Shown: in pieces, positions 35,365 to 45,102 of the stretch
Layout of the letters: each line of letters begins with the position of its first letter
Numbering within the stretch: the stretch's first letter is position 1
Source: G963663315 sp965204925
GTDB taxonomy: Bacteria > Pseudomonadota > Gammaproteobacteria > Arenicellales > Poriferihabitantaceae
DNA: 64,000 nucleotides
Reading direction: 5' to 3'
Assembly (NCBI GenBank): GCA_965204925.1
Contig: OZ242021.1
Coordinates: forward strand, 2,232,001-2,296,000
The notes under the pieces: model-generated
The model's input: only the letters and a program-made list of their open reading frames with translations
Told to the model about the DNA's origin: nothing
Database searches by the model: none
Program-made: the position numbers and the translations under genes

Positions 35365-36255
35365 ATGAATACAATTACCGATCGAATGAACGACACAACG
35401 AATCTGGCGCCGGGGCGGCAACGGGCCGTTGTTGACTCGAACCTTGACGATCCGACCCTGCACCCGGATTTCAGGACATTCGGCGACATTCATGTCGATG
35501 ATCCGGCAATGACCAGCCGCAATGTTGATGTCTCCTATGGAGACAAGCAGGCTATTTTCAATGTGTCTCTCGATATTGCGAAGAATGAAGTGATTGCCAT
35601 GATCGGTCCGTCCGGGTGCGGTAAATCAACGTTCTTGCGTTGTTTTAACCGCATGAATGACACGATTGACGCCTGCAAGGTGTCCGGCAGCATCAAGTTG
35701 CACGGTGAGGATATCTACAGTAAGGATATGGACGTGGTTCTGTTGCGCGCCCGAGTGGGCATTGTCTTCCAGAAACCCAACCCGTTTCCCAAGTCACTGT
35801 ATGAAAACATCGCCTACGGAGTGAAGTTGCACGGGCTGGCAAGCAGCAAATCCGAACTGGACGATATTGTGGAGAGCAGTCTGCGCAGGGCGGATCTGTG
35901 GAGAGAAGTGGCCGACAGGCTGGACAAGCCCGGCACCGGCCTGTCCGGTGGCCAGCAACAAAGGCTGTGCATTGCCCGCGCCATTGCCATCAGTCCCGAG
36001 ATCATACTCATGGATGAACCCTGTTCCGCTCTTGACCCCATCGCTACGGCAGCGATCGAGGAATTGATAGACGAGTTGAGAAAACAATATTCGATCTGCA
36101 TTGTGACTCATTCCATGCAACAGGCGGCCCGGGTTTCACAGAGGACAGCCTATTTCCATCTGGGCAGGCTGGTAGAGGTCGGTCCCACCAGCGTCATTTT
36201 CACCAATCCCCGGCACCGGTTGACGGAGGGGTATATTTCCGGACGTTTTGGCTGA
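35365..36255 (+). CDS. pstB: Phosphate ABC transporter ATP-binding protein
   Basis: From ATG 35365 the product is 296 residues. Walker A is GPSGCGKST (near residue 82), the ABC signature LSGGQQQRLCIARA (near 194) and Walker B IILMDEPCSALDP (near 213). The PstB-specific RVGIVFQKPNPFPKSLYEN segment is present. An N-terminal extension of about 45 residues is longer than in E. coli. It powers PstCA and takes part in PhoR signalling together with PhoU. An upstream in-frame GTG at 35335 overlaps pstA and was rejected. Confidence 0.95.
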   Translation: MNTITDRMNDTTNLAPGRQRAVVDSNLDDPTLHPDFRTFGDIHVDDPAMTSRNVDVSYGDKQAIFNVSLDIAKNEVIAMIGPSGCGKSTFLRCFNRMNDTIDACKVSGSIKLHGEDIYSKDMDVVLLRARVGIVFQKPNPFPKSLYENIAYGVKLHGLASSKSELDDIVESSLRRADLWREVADRLDKPGTGLSGGQQQRLCIARAIAISPEIILMDEPCSALDPIATAAIEELIDELRKQYSICIVTHSMQQAARVSQRTAYFHLGRLVEVGPTSVIFTNPRHRLTEGYISGRFG

Positions 36256-36295
36256 CCGGATTCGGATTCAATCGTTCATCAGCAGGATATTCATT

Positions 36296-37036
36296 ATGAA
36301 CATTCAGGGGGACAGTCATATTTTCAAGCGTTTTGACCAGGAAATGCAGTATCTGCATGATTTGGTCGTACAAATGGGCGAGCTTGCGGTCAATCAGCTT
36401 GAGGATGCTCTGGGCACCTTGAAAAACGAGAATCCGGGGAAAGCCCGGGAGGTCATCAGAAACGATAAAAAACTGAACGATCTCGATGTGCAGGCGGATA
36501 ATGAAATCATCCGTCTGATCGCATTGCGCCAGCCCGTCGCCAGGGATTTGAGAGCGCTGATCTCGATCGGGAAAATTGTTGCGGAACTGGAACGCGCCGG
36601 TGATGAAGCCAGGAAAATTGCCGGCTTGACCATTCGTTTTTTCGAGGCCGGTCAAAACCCGCCGAGCGAAGAAATATTGCGGGATATCCATTCTCTTTCC
36701 GTCTGTGTGATCAACATGCTGGAAATGTCCATGCAGGCATTCGATGGTCTGAATCTTGATCTGGCGGCAGATGTTCTGATCGAAAGCGCGCAGCTGGATA
36801 ATCAGTTGAAATCAATACTGCGGCGGCTTGGTGCATTCATCATGGAGGATTCCGGAAATGTCGATCATTTTGTAGACATTGTGCTTGGCATTCGCGCGCT
36901 CGAACGGTTTGGCGGGCACAGCAGCAATATCGCCGGGCATATCGTATTTATCGAAAAGGGGATAGATGTGCGCCACACGGACGACAGAACCATTTTGCGC
37001 AATATCGGGGATGTATATCGGGGATGTATATATTGA
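36296..37036 (+). CDS. phoU: Phosphate transport system regulator PhoU
   Basis: The 246-residue all-helical protein has the PhoU two-repeat structure, with LVVQMGELAVNQLEDAL in the first half and HSLSVCVINMLEMSMQAF starting the second. The metal-binding E/DxxxD-type patterns are visible in each. PhoU restrains PhoB activation and PstSCAB activity when phosphate is plentiful. AGGATATTC precedes the ATG at 36296. The last five residues come from a 13-bp tandem duplication that moved the stop codon. It is the last gene of the pst operon; no phoBR is in the window. Confidence 0.95.
   Translation: MNIQGDSHIFKRFDQEMQYLHDLVVQMGELAVNQLEDALGTLKNENPGKAREVIRNDKKLNDLDVQADNEIIRLIALRQPVARDLRALISIGKIVAELERAGDEARKIAGLTIRFFEAGQNPPSEEILRDIHSLSVCVINMLEMSMQAFDGLNLDLAADVLIESAQLDNQLKSILRRLGAFIMEDSGNVDHFVDIVLGIRALERFGGHSSNIAGHIVFIEKGIDVRHTDDRTILRNIGDVYRGCIY
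37002..37027 (+). repeat. 13-bp tandem duplication at the phoU stop
   Basis: ATATCGGGGATGT occurs twice back to back (37002-37014 and 37015-37027). Removing one copy would end PhoU at NIGDVY; with both, the frame continues for RGCIY before the next stop. This looks like a simple slippage event with little effect on the protein. Confidence 0.85.
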
Positions 37037-37185
37037 GGAATTCGACGCCGCTCGCGGCGAAGAAACTCCTGTGCACGGTAGCGGCGAAGAAGATAAGTAA
37101 ACGGGCATACTCAAGAACCCGGAAGGGCGCCTCCTGCGGTCGCCCGCGTTCCATCCAGGGATATTGGACTGGCGCCTGATGCGCT

Positions 37186-39498
37186 TCAATTGCGCAGGGC
37201 TTTCCCGAAATCCAGCATATTGTCGATTCTTGCCCGTGTGCCGTCCGTGTTGACCAGCGCCAGGAACGAGCGGCGTTCTGCGTCCAGCAAATCCTGCTCC
37301 GACCAGATTGTCCCCGCTGCAATTTCCCCGCCGGATACGATGCGAGCAATTTCCGTGCCGACTGTGACGTCATGCGGCATCAACAGGCCGTCCCGGCGGG
37401 ATTTGTCCAGCCATCTTGCCATTTCTTCAAAAACAGGTTTGCCGGGCATGCCCAGGGGCGGACGCTCGAACGATTGTCGGCTGGCATTGTCATCAAGCGC
37501 CCGCATTGCGGAGTGGTAGATACGATCGCGGTTCATTTCGTATCGATCATTGTTCCGGGTCATGCCCAGGGCTGCTGCCTGCGCCGGAGAGGTCGCGGTT
37601 TTCCCGAACCCGATATTCATGAACGCCTTCCAGCTTGCCGCCTGTATGTCCTCTCCGCATTGCAGTTTGTCAATCCAGCGGTATAACATTTCCTTGCATC
37701 CTCCGCCGGAAGGAACGACACCGACCCGGGATTCGACCAGTCCCATTACCGAATTGGCATGCGCGATGACTTGTTTTGTATGCAGAACGACCTCGAAACC
37801 ACCACCGAGCGACAGACCCGCCGGCGCCGACACAACCGGGAAATCGCAGCGGCTCATGGTGACGACAGTTTGCTGAAACTGGTGCAGAAACTCGCCCAGT
37901 TCGTCCGCATCATCCCGCTCATAATACTTCCTGACGGCGCCGAGATTGACACCACAGGAAAAGTGCTGGGCATCATTATGCACCACCAGCCCCCGCAAAC
38001 GTCTGCTCGCAACCTGCTCCAGGGCATCTGTCAGGATAGCCATCGAATCGGCATCCAGCGCATTCGCCTTGCTGTGGAACTCCACAAGGGCGGCATCACC
38101 GGTGATATACCAGCTCGCCATTTCGTTGGAGTTTTGCGCAGACAGTGTTCGCTTTTTCTCATTGAACCGTACGACTCCCGGTGGCCTCGTGATCGGTTTC
38201 CACTGGCCGCTACAGGTTCTCGCGCAAAGTTTCCTGTCTGCCACCCGATAAAAGCCGGATTCTTTGCCTCGGTAAAGATATGCGGGAATATGGCGCTGTT
38301 CCGGGACGAGCCGATCAATCATGTAATCCACGCCAATCCGGTCCATCATTTCGAATGGTCCCGAGGTCCAGTTGTAGCCCAGCTTCATCGCATCATCAAT
38401 GCCGACCGGGTTATCGCCCACTTCAGGAATCAGGGAGGCCGCATAACACAGTGTTTTTGACAATACCCGCCAGGCAAATTCCCCATACACCGAGTTGTCT
38501 TCCAGCAAGCGCCGGATACCGTTTCTCTCCGCGTCCGCGATAACCGGTATGTTCAGTCTTGCAAACTTTTCGTATTCCCCGGTCTTCAGATTGAGCACAA
38601 ACCGTTCAGTCGAATTTTCTTGCTGCCAATAAAACCCTTTCCCTCGCTTGTTGCCGGTTTGCCCGTTTTTGATCATGCGGGTTATCAGCGGGCTTTCACG
38701 GGATTCAAGATGGAAAACATCGTTCGCCGGCAGGATGTTGACCATACTTTTCACGACATCCGCCATCAGATCGATTCCGATCAGATCATACAGTCCGAAT
38801 ACGCCGGTCTTCGGAATACCCAGCGGGCGTCCGAAAACAGCATCGGCCTGTGTCGGCGCCAATCCGAGCTCGAATGCCGAGTGCAGTGCGCACTGAATTG
38901 CATAGACTCCAACCCGGTTTCCCAGAAAACCGGGGGTATCAAGGCATCGAACCACGCCCTTGCCCAGTTGCCGTTCGCAAAACCGGTCCAGCCGTTCAAC
39001 CACTTCAGGCTCGGTCGAGTCGCCGCGGACCAGTTCCAGCAGGCGCATGAATCGCACCGGATTGAAAAAATGGGTAATGGCGAAGCGCTTGCGGAAGGAT
39101 TCCGGCATATCCTCAACCAGTAACCGGATCGGTATGGTCGACGTATTGGAAGTAATGATCGTGTCGCGGCTACGGATTCGATCCAGGCGTTTATACAGAT
39201 CTTTTTTGACATCCAGGCGCTCAACTACTGCTTCTGCAATCCAGTCGCAACCAGCCAGCTTGTCAAAATCGTCCCGGGTATTGCCCAGCGTTATCCGTTC
39301 TCCCGCCTGTTTGCTCATCAATCCGGGTTGTTCCGGCTCCAGCAGCCGTTGATAACCCCGCTCGGCCAATTCGTTGACCCGTGCGCCGTTCGCGGGCAAA
39401 TCAAGCAGCAACACCTCCACTCCGGCATTGGCTACCTGCCCCGCGATACCCGCGCCCATCGTACCTGCGCCTATTACTGCCACTTTCCTGAAACTCAT
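37186..39498 (-). CDS. FadN-like 3-hydroxyacyl-CoA dehydrogenase / enoyl-CoA hydratase
   Basis: From ATG 39498, preceded by GGAGCAGG, the product is 770 residues. The N-terminal NAD-binding domain starts VAVIGAGTMGAGIAG (residues 6-20), followed by the dehydrogenase C-terminal domains. A crotonase domain occupies the last 300 residues, with GGGFEVVLH and VESRVGVVPSGGGC holding both glutamates expected of a hydratase. Dehydrogenase-first order matches Bacillus FadN rather than E. coli FadB, so it should hydrate and oxidise acyl-CoA intermediates. No thiolase or acyl-CoA dehydrogenase is adjacent. It is convergent with phoU. Confidence 0.88.
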   Translation of the reverse strand: MSFRKVAVIGAGTMGAGIAGQVANAGVEVLLLDLPANGARVNELAERGYQRLLEPEQPGLMSKQAGERITLGNTRDDFDKLAGCDWIAEAVVERLDVKKDLYKRLDRIRSRDTIITSNTSTIPIRLLVEDMPESFRKRFAITHFFNPVRFMRLLELVRGDSTEPEVVERLDRFCERQLGKGVVRCLDTPGFLGNRVGVYAIQCALHSAFELGLAPTQADAVFGRPLGIPKTGVFGLYDLIGIDLMADVVKSMVNILPANDVFHLESRESPLITRMIKNGQTGNKRGKGFYWQQENSTERFVLNLKTGEYEKFARLNIPVIADAERNGIRRLLEDNSVYGEFAWRVLSKTLCYAASLIPEVGDNPVGIDDAMKLGYNWTSGPFEMMDRIGVDYMIDRLVPEQRHIPAYLYRGKESGFYRVADRKLCARTCSGQWKPITRPPGVVRFNEKKRTLSAQNSNEMASWYITGDAALVEFHSKANALDADSMAILTDALEQVASRRLRGLVVHNDAQHFSCGVNLGAVRKYYERDDADELGEFLHQFQQTVVTMSRCDFPVVSAPAGLSLGGGFEVVLHTKQVIAHANSVMGLVESRVGVVPSGGGCKEMLYRWIDKLQCGEDIQAASWKAFMNIGFGKTATSPAQAAALGMTRNNDRYEMNRDRIYHSAMRALDDNASRQSFERPPLGMPGKPVFEEMARWLDKSRRDGLLMPHDVTVGTEIARIVSGGEIAAGTIWSEQDLLDAERRSFLALVNTDGTRARIDNMLDFGKALRN

Positions 39499-39740
39499 AA
39501 TACCTGCTCCTGTCCTTTCGGTTTTTGCCGATTGTATGGGAAATCGGGAGCGGTTTGAACCGGAGCGGGGTATCGCGCGGCAATTCCTGTTCGGCAAGAA
39601 GGGCGCCAGCCCTGCGGCAAGCCGTCGGCGCCGGAGGAATGGTGAAGTCCCGGGTATCGGTAACGATGGGGGCAATTTACATGATTTTGTAGTATCGTTC
39701 AACTGTGATCGAACAGCGTAAAAAAACCGGACCCGGGTAC

Positions 39741-41288
39741 ATGCCGCGGTGTGACAAGCGGGCGGATATCGTAAGTATCCTGCATCTCTCCAGGCATTTC
39801 GGCGGGTTGAAAGTGATTGACGATGTTTCGCTCAGCATCCCCCGGGGTTCCATTACCGGGCTGATAGGTCCCAATGGCGCCGGGAAAACCACGTTATTCA
39901 ATACAATCGCAGGTCTGTATGCGCCCACGTCCGGAACCGTGCTGCTTGATGGTGAGGATATTACCGGCCTGAAACCCCACCAGCTCTTTGCCAAAGGAGT
40001 GCTGCGCACCTTTCAGATTGCGCATGAATATTCCCGAATGTCGGTCATTGAAAATCTGATGATGGTTCCTGCGGGGCAATCCGGAGAAGGCCTGCTTCAG
40101 GCATGGTTCCGCCGCGACCGGGTCGCACGGGAAGAAAAGGCGATTTACCGCAAGGCGCGGGAGGTGGTTGATTTCCTCAACCTCGGGGCGGTAGCTGACG
40201 AGCTTGCGGGTAATATCTCGGGGGGGCAGAAAAAATTGCTGGAACTGGGGCGTACCATGATGGTGGATGCCAGGATCGTATTGCTGGATGAGGTCGGCGC
40301 TGGGGTTAACCGCACCCTGCTGCGCGATATTGGCGACGCCCTGATCAAACTCAACCGCGAGAAAGGGTATACCTTTTGCATGATTGAGCACGATATGGAA
40401 TTTATCCGTCGCCTGTGCGACCCGGTTATCTGTATGGCCGAAGGGGCGGTGCTGGCTGCGGGCAGTGCGCAAGAAGTGCAGAATAACGAAGCAGTCATAG
40501 AAGCCTACCTGGGGCGCGGTCTCAAAAGCAAAGCCGTATTCGAATCCCCGCGCAAGCGCAGTGCGGCAAAACCTGAGCGGGAGAACGGCGCCCTGGCCGG
40601 CGAGAAAATGGTTGGCGGTTACGGTGGCAGTGATATTCTCAAGGGCTGTACGGTGAATGTTGATGAAGGAGAAATTGCGGTCATTGTCGGTCCCAATGGA
40701 GCCGGCAAATCAACTGCCATGAAGGCTTTGTTGGGAATGCTGAAATTGAGAGCCGGCAGTGTCCGCCTGCAGGGGAAGGAGATATCGCATCTGCCGGTTC
40801 AGGATAGAATCGCGAGAGGTATTGCCTTCAAGCCGCAGACCGGCAATGTCTTTCTGTCCATGAGTGTGCGGGAGAATCTTGAGATGGGGGCGTTTTTACG
40901 GGAGGATGACCCGGGTGAGACGTTGCAGCAGGTTTATCGGCTGTTTCCGGCTCTTGCCTCTATTCAGGATCAACTGGTGGGGGAGTTGTCCGGTGGACAG
41001 CGCCAGCAGGTCGCGGTTGGACGTTCACTGATGTCGCGTCCTTCGGTATTGCTGCTTGATGAGCCGACGGCGGGAGTTTCACCGATTGTTATGGATGAAC
41101 TGTTGGCGCGTATCCTCGAAGTGCGAAAAGCCGGCATCCCGGTCCTTATGGTCGAACAGAATGCCCGCCAGTCTCTCGCTGTCGCCGATATCGGATTTGT
41201 GCTGGTAATGGGTGAAAACCGTCATACCGATACCGGTCAGGCGTTGTTGGCCGACCCCGAAGTACGCCGATCATTTCTGGGAGGGTAG
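39741..41288 (+). CDS. Fused LivG-LivF-type ABC transporter ATPase
   Basis: The product (515 residues from ATG 39741; a GTG at 39705 would add 12) carries two complete ABC ATPase domains. Domain 1 has GPNGAGKTT, ISGGQKKLLELGR and IVLLDEVGAGVN. Domain 2 has GPNGAGKST, LSGGQRQQVAVGR and VLLLDEPTAGVSP. Branched-chain amino acid-type transporters normally encode LivG and LivF separately; here they are one polypeptide joined by a linker at about residues 265-300. Domain 1 has Val where the usual Walker B Pro would be (DEVGAG). The next gene, livH, starts directly at the stop codon. Confidence 0.92.
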   Translation: MPRCDKRADIVSILHLSRHFGGLKVIDDVSLSIPRGSITGLIGPNGAGKTTLFNTIAGLYAPTSGTVLLDGEDITGLKPHQLFAKGVLRTFQIAHEYSRMSVIENLMMVPAGQSGEGLLQAWFRRDRVAREEKAIYRKAREVVDFLNLGAVADELAGNISGGQKKLLELGRTMMVDARIVLLDEVGAGVNRTLLRDIGDALIKLNREKGYTFCMIEHDMEFIRRLCDPVICMAEGAVLAAGSAQEVQNNEAVIEAYLGRGLKSKAVFESPRKRSAAKPERENGALAGEKMVGGYGGSDILKGCTVNVDEGEIAVIVGPNGAGKSTAMKALLGMLKLRAGSVRLQGKEISHLPVQDRIARGIAFKPQTGNVFLSMSVRENLEMGAFLREDDPGETLQQVYRLFPALASIQDQLVGELSGGQRQQVAVGRSLMSRPSVLLLDEPTAGVSPIVMDELLARILEVRKAGIPVLMVEQNARQSLAVADIGFVLVMGENRHTDTGQALLADPEVRRSFLGG

Positions 41289-42311
41289 ATGCAGGCGCTT
41301 GTCGACGCTCTCAACGCGATCATATTATTGTTGAACTTCGTCATTGTGCCGGGGCTGGCTTACGGATCACAGCTTGCGCTCGGCGCTCTGGGGATCACGC
41401 TGGTGTTCGGTATCCTGCGCTTTGCCAATTTCGCCCACGGCGATACGATGGCCTTCGGCGCCATGGTAACGATTCTGGCGACGTGGTGGTTGCAGTCGGT
41501 CGGGGTCAGTGCGGGGCCGTTGCCGACCGCATTACTCGCGCTGCCGGCCGGCATCCTGGCAACGGCCGCCATGGTGATCATTACGGACAAACTGGTCTAC
41601 CGCTACTACCGCCATCAAAAGGCCGCGCCGGTGACGCTCATGATCGCGTCGGTTGGCGTGATGTTCATGATGAACGGTATCGTGCGTTTCGTGATCGGCC
41701 CGCAGGACCGGAATTTCCTCGACGGACAACGTTTTATTATTCATGCCCGTGATTTCAAAGCGTGGAGCGGACTGAATGAGGGATTGAGTGTCAAGGTCTC
41801 CCAGGGGCTGACAGTCGCGGTCATGCTGGTTTGTGTCGCCGGACTTTTCTGGATCTTGCACAAGACCCGCACCGGCAAGGCCATGCGCGCGTATTCCGAC
41901 AACGAAGACCTCGCCCTGTTATCCGGCGTCGATCCGGATCGGGTGGTGCGGGTCACGTGGATACTGGCTGCCATTCTGGCGACTATAGCCGGTACGCTTT
42001 ACGGCCTTGACAAGAGTTTCAAGCCGTTTACCTACATGCAACTTTTGCTGCCCATGTTCGCCGCAGCCATCGTCGGGGGTATCGGCAGTCCGCTCGGCGC
42101 CATCGCCGGGGGATTTGTCATTGCGTTTTCTGAAGTGGTCGTCACCTATGCCTACAGGAAAGCGCTGATCTACCTGTTGCCGCAAAGCCTTGAGCCGCAG
42201 GGGCTGATGCAATTGCTGTCTACCGATTACAAATTTGCGGTATCGTTCGTGATCCTGACGCTGGTATTGCTGATCAAGCCGACCGGCATTGTCAAGGGCA
42301 AGACACTATGA
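41289..42311 (+). CDS. Branched-chain amino acid-type ABC permease (LivH family)
   Basis: The 340-residue membrane protein has about eight hydrophobic segments and the LivH-type sequences FGILRFANFAHGDTMAFGA (near residue 38) and YTAxxGG-like LLPMFAAAIVGGIGSPLGAIAG (near 252). It forms the translocation path with the following LivM-type permease. It starts on the base after the ATPase stop and overlaps livM by four bases, so stoichiometric expression is likely. The substrate class is not restricted to Leu/Ile/Val; family members also carry amides, urea and other small polar compounds. Confidence 0.93.
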   Translation: MQALVDALNAIILLLNFVIVPGLAYGSQLALGALGITLVFGILRFANFAHGDTMAFGAMVTILATWWLQSVGVSAGPLPTALLALPAGILATAAMVIITDKLVYRYYRHQKAAPVTLMIASVGVMFMMNGIVRFVIGPQDRNFLDGQRFIIHARDFKAWSGLNEGLSVKVSQGLTVAVMLVCVAGLFWILHKTRTGKAMRAYSDNEDLALLSGVDPDRVVRVTWILAAILATIAGTLYGLDKSFKPFTYMQLLLPMFAAAIVGGIGSPLGAIAGGFVIAFSEVVVTYAYRKALIYLLPQSLEPQGLMQLLSTDYKFAVSFVILTLVLLIKPTGIVKGKTL

Positions 42312-43699
42312 AAGGTCTGAGCGGTATGGGAAATACACAAAAAGCCTGCTGGTCATTTGCCTTCATTGGTGTTTTATTCCTGATTATCGGTTTTGTCCAA
42401 TCCTGGTCGGTAGCGCTCGGTATTTTCAATCTGTGCCTGATTTCCGCAGTGATGGCGCTTGGTGTCAATATGCAATGGGGTTACGCGGGGTTGCTGAATA
42501 TCGGGGTAATGGGCTTTGCCGCGTTGGGAGGATTGAGTGTGGTTCTGGTATCCCGAGCGCCTGTCCCTGCCGCCTGGCAGGCGGGAGCGGCAGACCTGTT
42601 GCTGGCGTTGGTCTGCTTCGTCATTACCGTCCTGTTGGCGTGGTTTCTGTATGGACGGTTGCCGCGCGGCGCGGCGCGCGCCTGGGCGCTGGCGGCGGTA
42701 CTCACTGGCGGCCTGTTCACCGTGCGTTATTTTCTGGATCCGGCGGTTCAGTCGATTGAGGCGGTCGAGCCGGCAAAAACGGGTTTCCTCGGTGGCATGG
42801 GGTTGCCGGTTCTGCTTTCCTGGGTTGCCGGCGGATTGCTCGCCGCAGGAGCCGCCTGGCTGATTGGCAGGGTTGCCCTCGGGCTGCGTGCGGACTATCT
42901 GGCCATTGCCACTCTGGGGATTTCGGAAATCGTTGTCGCGATCCTGAAAAACGAGGACTGGCTGACCCGGGGGGTAAAGAATGTCACCGGTCTGGCGCGA
43001 CCCGTTCCCTATGAAATCGAGTTGCAGAACAGCGTCCGGTTTACAGATTTGATTGCCCGCTGGAACGCCGGTGCATTGTCTTCATTGAATGATGGGGCGG
43101 AGCGTGCGGCTGCGTTGAAACAATATGTTATTGATGGTTCCGGTATATTCGTAAAGCTCTGTTACAGTGGGTTGTTCGCCTCGGTGCTCGTCATTATCTT
43201 ATGGCTCAGTGTGAGGGCGTTGAATTCGCCCTGGGGACGCATGATGCGCGCTATCCGTGATAATGAAGTGGCGGCGGGCGCCATGGGGAAGAATGTGACG
43301 CGGCGCCATCTTCAGATATTCGTTATTGGCTCTGCCGTAATCGGTATTGCCGGCGCCATGCTGACCACCCTCGACGGGCAGTTCACTCCCACTACTTACA
43401 ATCCCCTGCGCTATACCTTCCTGATCTGGGTCATGGTCATTGTCGGCGGCTCCGGGAATAACATGGGGGCGGTTCTCGGCGGGTTCCTGATCTGGCTGGT
43501 GTGGATAGAGGCGGAACCGGTCGGGGTCTGGTTGATGGAAACGGCGACCGGGTGGATGGAAGACGACAATCCGGTGCGCGAGCATCTGATCGGAAACGCA
43601 CAACATATGCGCCTGTTTTTCATGGGATTTGTGTTGTTGCTGGTGTTGCGCTACAGCCCCGGGGGGATATTACCGGAACAGACGCCCAAAAAAGCCTGA
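42308..43699 (+). CDS. Branched-chain amino acid-type ABC permease (LivM family)
   Basis: The 463-residue membrane protein carries the LivM core MQWGYAGLLNIGVMGFAALGG (near residue 57) and SPWGRMMRAIRDNEVAAGAMGKNV near residue 308, which is the ATPase coupling loop. It is longer than most LivM proteins because of inserts around residues 80-150 and 215-275. It pairs with the LivH-type permease. The binding protein gene follows after about 130 bases with its own likely promoter. Confidence 0.92.
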   Translation: MKGLSGMGNTQKACWSFAFIGVLFLIIGFVQSWSVALGIFNLCLISAVMALGVNMQWGYAGLLNIGVMGFAALGGLSVVLVSRAPVPAAWQAGAADLLLALVCFVITVLLAWFLYGRLPRGAARAWALAAVLTGGLFTVRYFLDPAVQSIEAVEPAKTGFLGGMGLPVLLSWVAGGLLAAGAAWLIGRVALGLRADYLAIATLGISEIVVAILKNEDWLTRGVKNVTGLARPVPYEIELQNSVRFTDLIARWNAGALSSLNDGAERAAALKQYVIDGSGIFVKLCYSGLFASVLVIILWLSVRALNSPWGRMMRAIRDNEVAAGAMGKNVTRRHLQIFVIGSAVIGIAGAMLTTLDGQFTPTTYNPLRYTFLIWVMVIVGGSGNNMGAVLGGFLIWLVWIEAEPVGVWLMETATGWMEDDNPVREHLIGNAQHMRLFFMGFVLLLVLRYSPGGILPEQTPKKA

Positions 43700-43725
43700 T
43701 GTTTCTGACAAGCAGGCGCAGGCGG

Positions 43726-43755
43726 TTGGTTTTTACGGACGAGCCGGTTTATACT
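43726..43755 (+). promoter_or_regulatory. Candidate promoter for the binding-protein gene
   Basis: TTGGTT (43726-43731) and TATACT (43750-43755) are 18 bases apart, about 76 bases before the ATG of the substrate-binding protein. A separate promoter would allow the binding protein to be made in excess over the permease. Confidence 0.4.
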
Positions 43756-43831
43756 TGCCGGTAGCGGGCTGTTGCGCCCGTGTGCCGGTATTTTGCAATT
43801 ATCCATGTCTTCTGCTGGAGTTAAAAACACG

Positions 43832-45025
43832 ATGAAAAAGATGAAAAAGACCCTGGTTGTATCCGCATTATTGACTGTTTTTTCTGCTCCGGTACTGGCC
43901 GAGGAAATCAGGATAGGCGTTATCCTCGGTTATACCGGGCCGATCGAATCGCTGACCCCGGATATGGCGAGCGCCGCTGATCTCGCCTTTGCCGAAGCCT
44001 CGGAGTCGGGGAAACTGCTGGGCGGTAAAACCGTTATCGGTGTACGCGGTGATTCCACCTGTATTGATGCCGCGGCCGCTTCTTCGGCTGCCGAACGGCT
44101 GATCACCGCTGACGCCGTTGTTGCCATCATGGGAGCTGATTGCTCGGGGGTGACGACCGCCATCGCAAACAATGTGGCTATTCCCAATGGCGTGGTCATG
44201 ATTTCTCCGTCCGCTACGTCACCGGCGCTGTCGACTATAGATGACAATGGCTTCTTCTTCCGAACGGCGCCGTCGGATGCCCGTCAGGGACAGGTGCTGG
44301 CCGATGTACTGATGAAGGAACGGGGTATTGAGGAAGTGGCTATTACCTATACCAATAACGATTATGGCAAGGGGCTTGCCCAATCATTCGGCAATGCGTT
44401 CAGGGCTAATGGCGGCAGGGTCGCGATTTCTGCGGCGCACGAGGACGGCAAGGCCGATTACTCTGCTGAAGTCGGCGCTCTTTCCGCTTCTGGCGCCGAA
44501 CATCTGGTTGTATTCGGGTATATTGACCAGGGCGGCAAGGGCATCATTCAGGCCGCGGTTGATGCTGATGCGTTCAGCAATTTTGTCATGGGCGATGGAA
44601 TGGTCGGTGAATCGCTGATAGAAGCGATCGGTTCTGCTCTCGACGGTTCGGTCGCGACCCTGCCCGGCGGCGCCTCCGGGGCGGATGCGTTTGTACAGTA
44701 CGCCAACTCGAAAGGCGTCAAGGCGGACGGCGCGTTCGTACCCGAGGCGTATGATGCGTCCGCTCTCCTTGTTCTCGCCATTCAGGCGGCGGGATCAGCC
44801 GACCGCGCCGCCATTCAGGGCAGCGTCATGGCCGTGGCCAATGCTCCGGGTCAGGAAATCGGTCCCGGCGAACTGGCAAAGGCATTGCAGATTCTGGCTG
44901 ACGGTGGGGAGATCAACTATCAGGGCGCTACCAATGTCGAGCTCAACGATGCAGGTGAGGTGTTTGGCACCTATAAAGAGCTTGAGATGAGTAATGGGGA
45001 ATGGCAGACCGTCCACATACATTGA
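43832..45025 (+). CDS. ABC transporter substrate-binding protein (LivJ/LivK-like)
   Basis: From ATG 43832, preceded by TGGAG, the 397-residue product has a signal peptide (to about residue 23, VLAEE) and the type I periplasmic binding fold: IRIGVILGYTGPIESL, VVAIMGADCSGVTTAIA and EVAITYTNNDYGKGLAQSFGN. It should deliver substrate to the LivHM-type channel. The conserved early GADCSG..T loop fits recognition of an alpha-amino acid or related zwitterion, but the ligand cannot be read off. The MttB homologue immediately downstream makes a methylated amine or betaine worth considering. Confidence 0.9.
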   Translation: MKKMKKTLVVSALLTVFSAPVLAEEIRIGVILGYTGPIESLTPDMASAADLAFAEASESGKLLGGKTVIGVRGDSTCIDAAAASSAAERLITADAVVAIMGADCSGVTTAIANNVAIPNGVVMISPSATSPALSTIDDNGFFFRTAPSDARQGQVLADVLMKERGIEEVAITYTNNDYGKGLAQSFGNAFRANGGRVAISAAHEDGKADYSAEVGALSASGAEHLVVFGYIDQGGKGIIQAAVDADAFSNFVMGDGMVGESLIEAIGSALDGSVATLPGGASGADAFVQYANSKGVKADGAFVPEAYDASALLVLAIQAAGSADRAAIQGSVMAVANAPGQEIGPGELAKALQILADGGEINYQGATNVELNDAGEVFGTYKELEMSNGEWQTVHIH

Positions 45026-45102
45026 CCTGTTACGGGCAGGGGGTTTTACAACGCTCTGCCCGTAGCCGATGGCCGGCGATGTTGCGGCGTCGGGATTAAC
45101 GG

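Noticed and set aside
37037..37185. Terminator between phoU and the FadN-like gene
   Set aside because: A short CGCCGC/GCGGCG hairpin exists near 37044 but has a two-base loop and no T-run on either strand.
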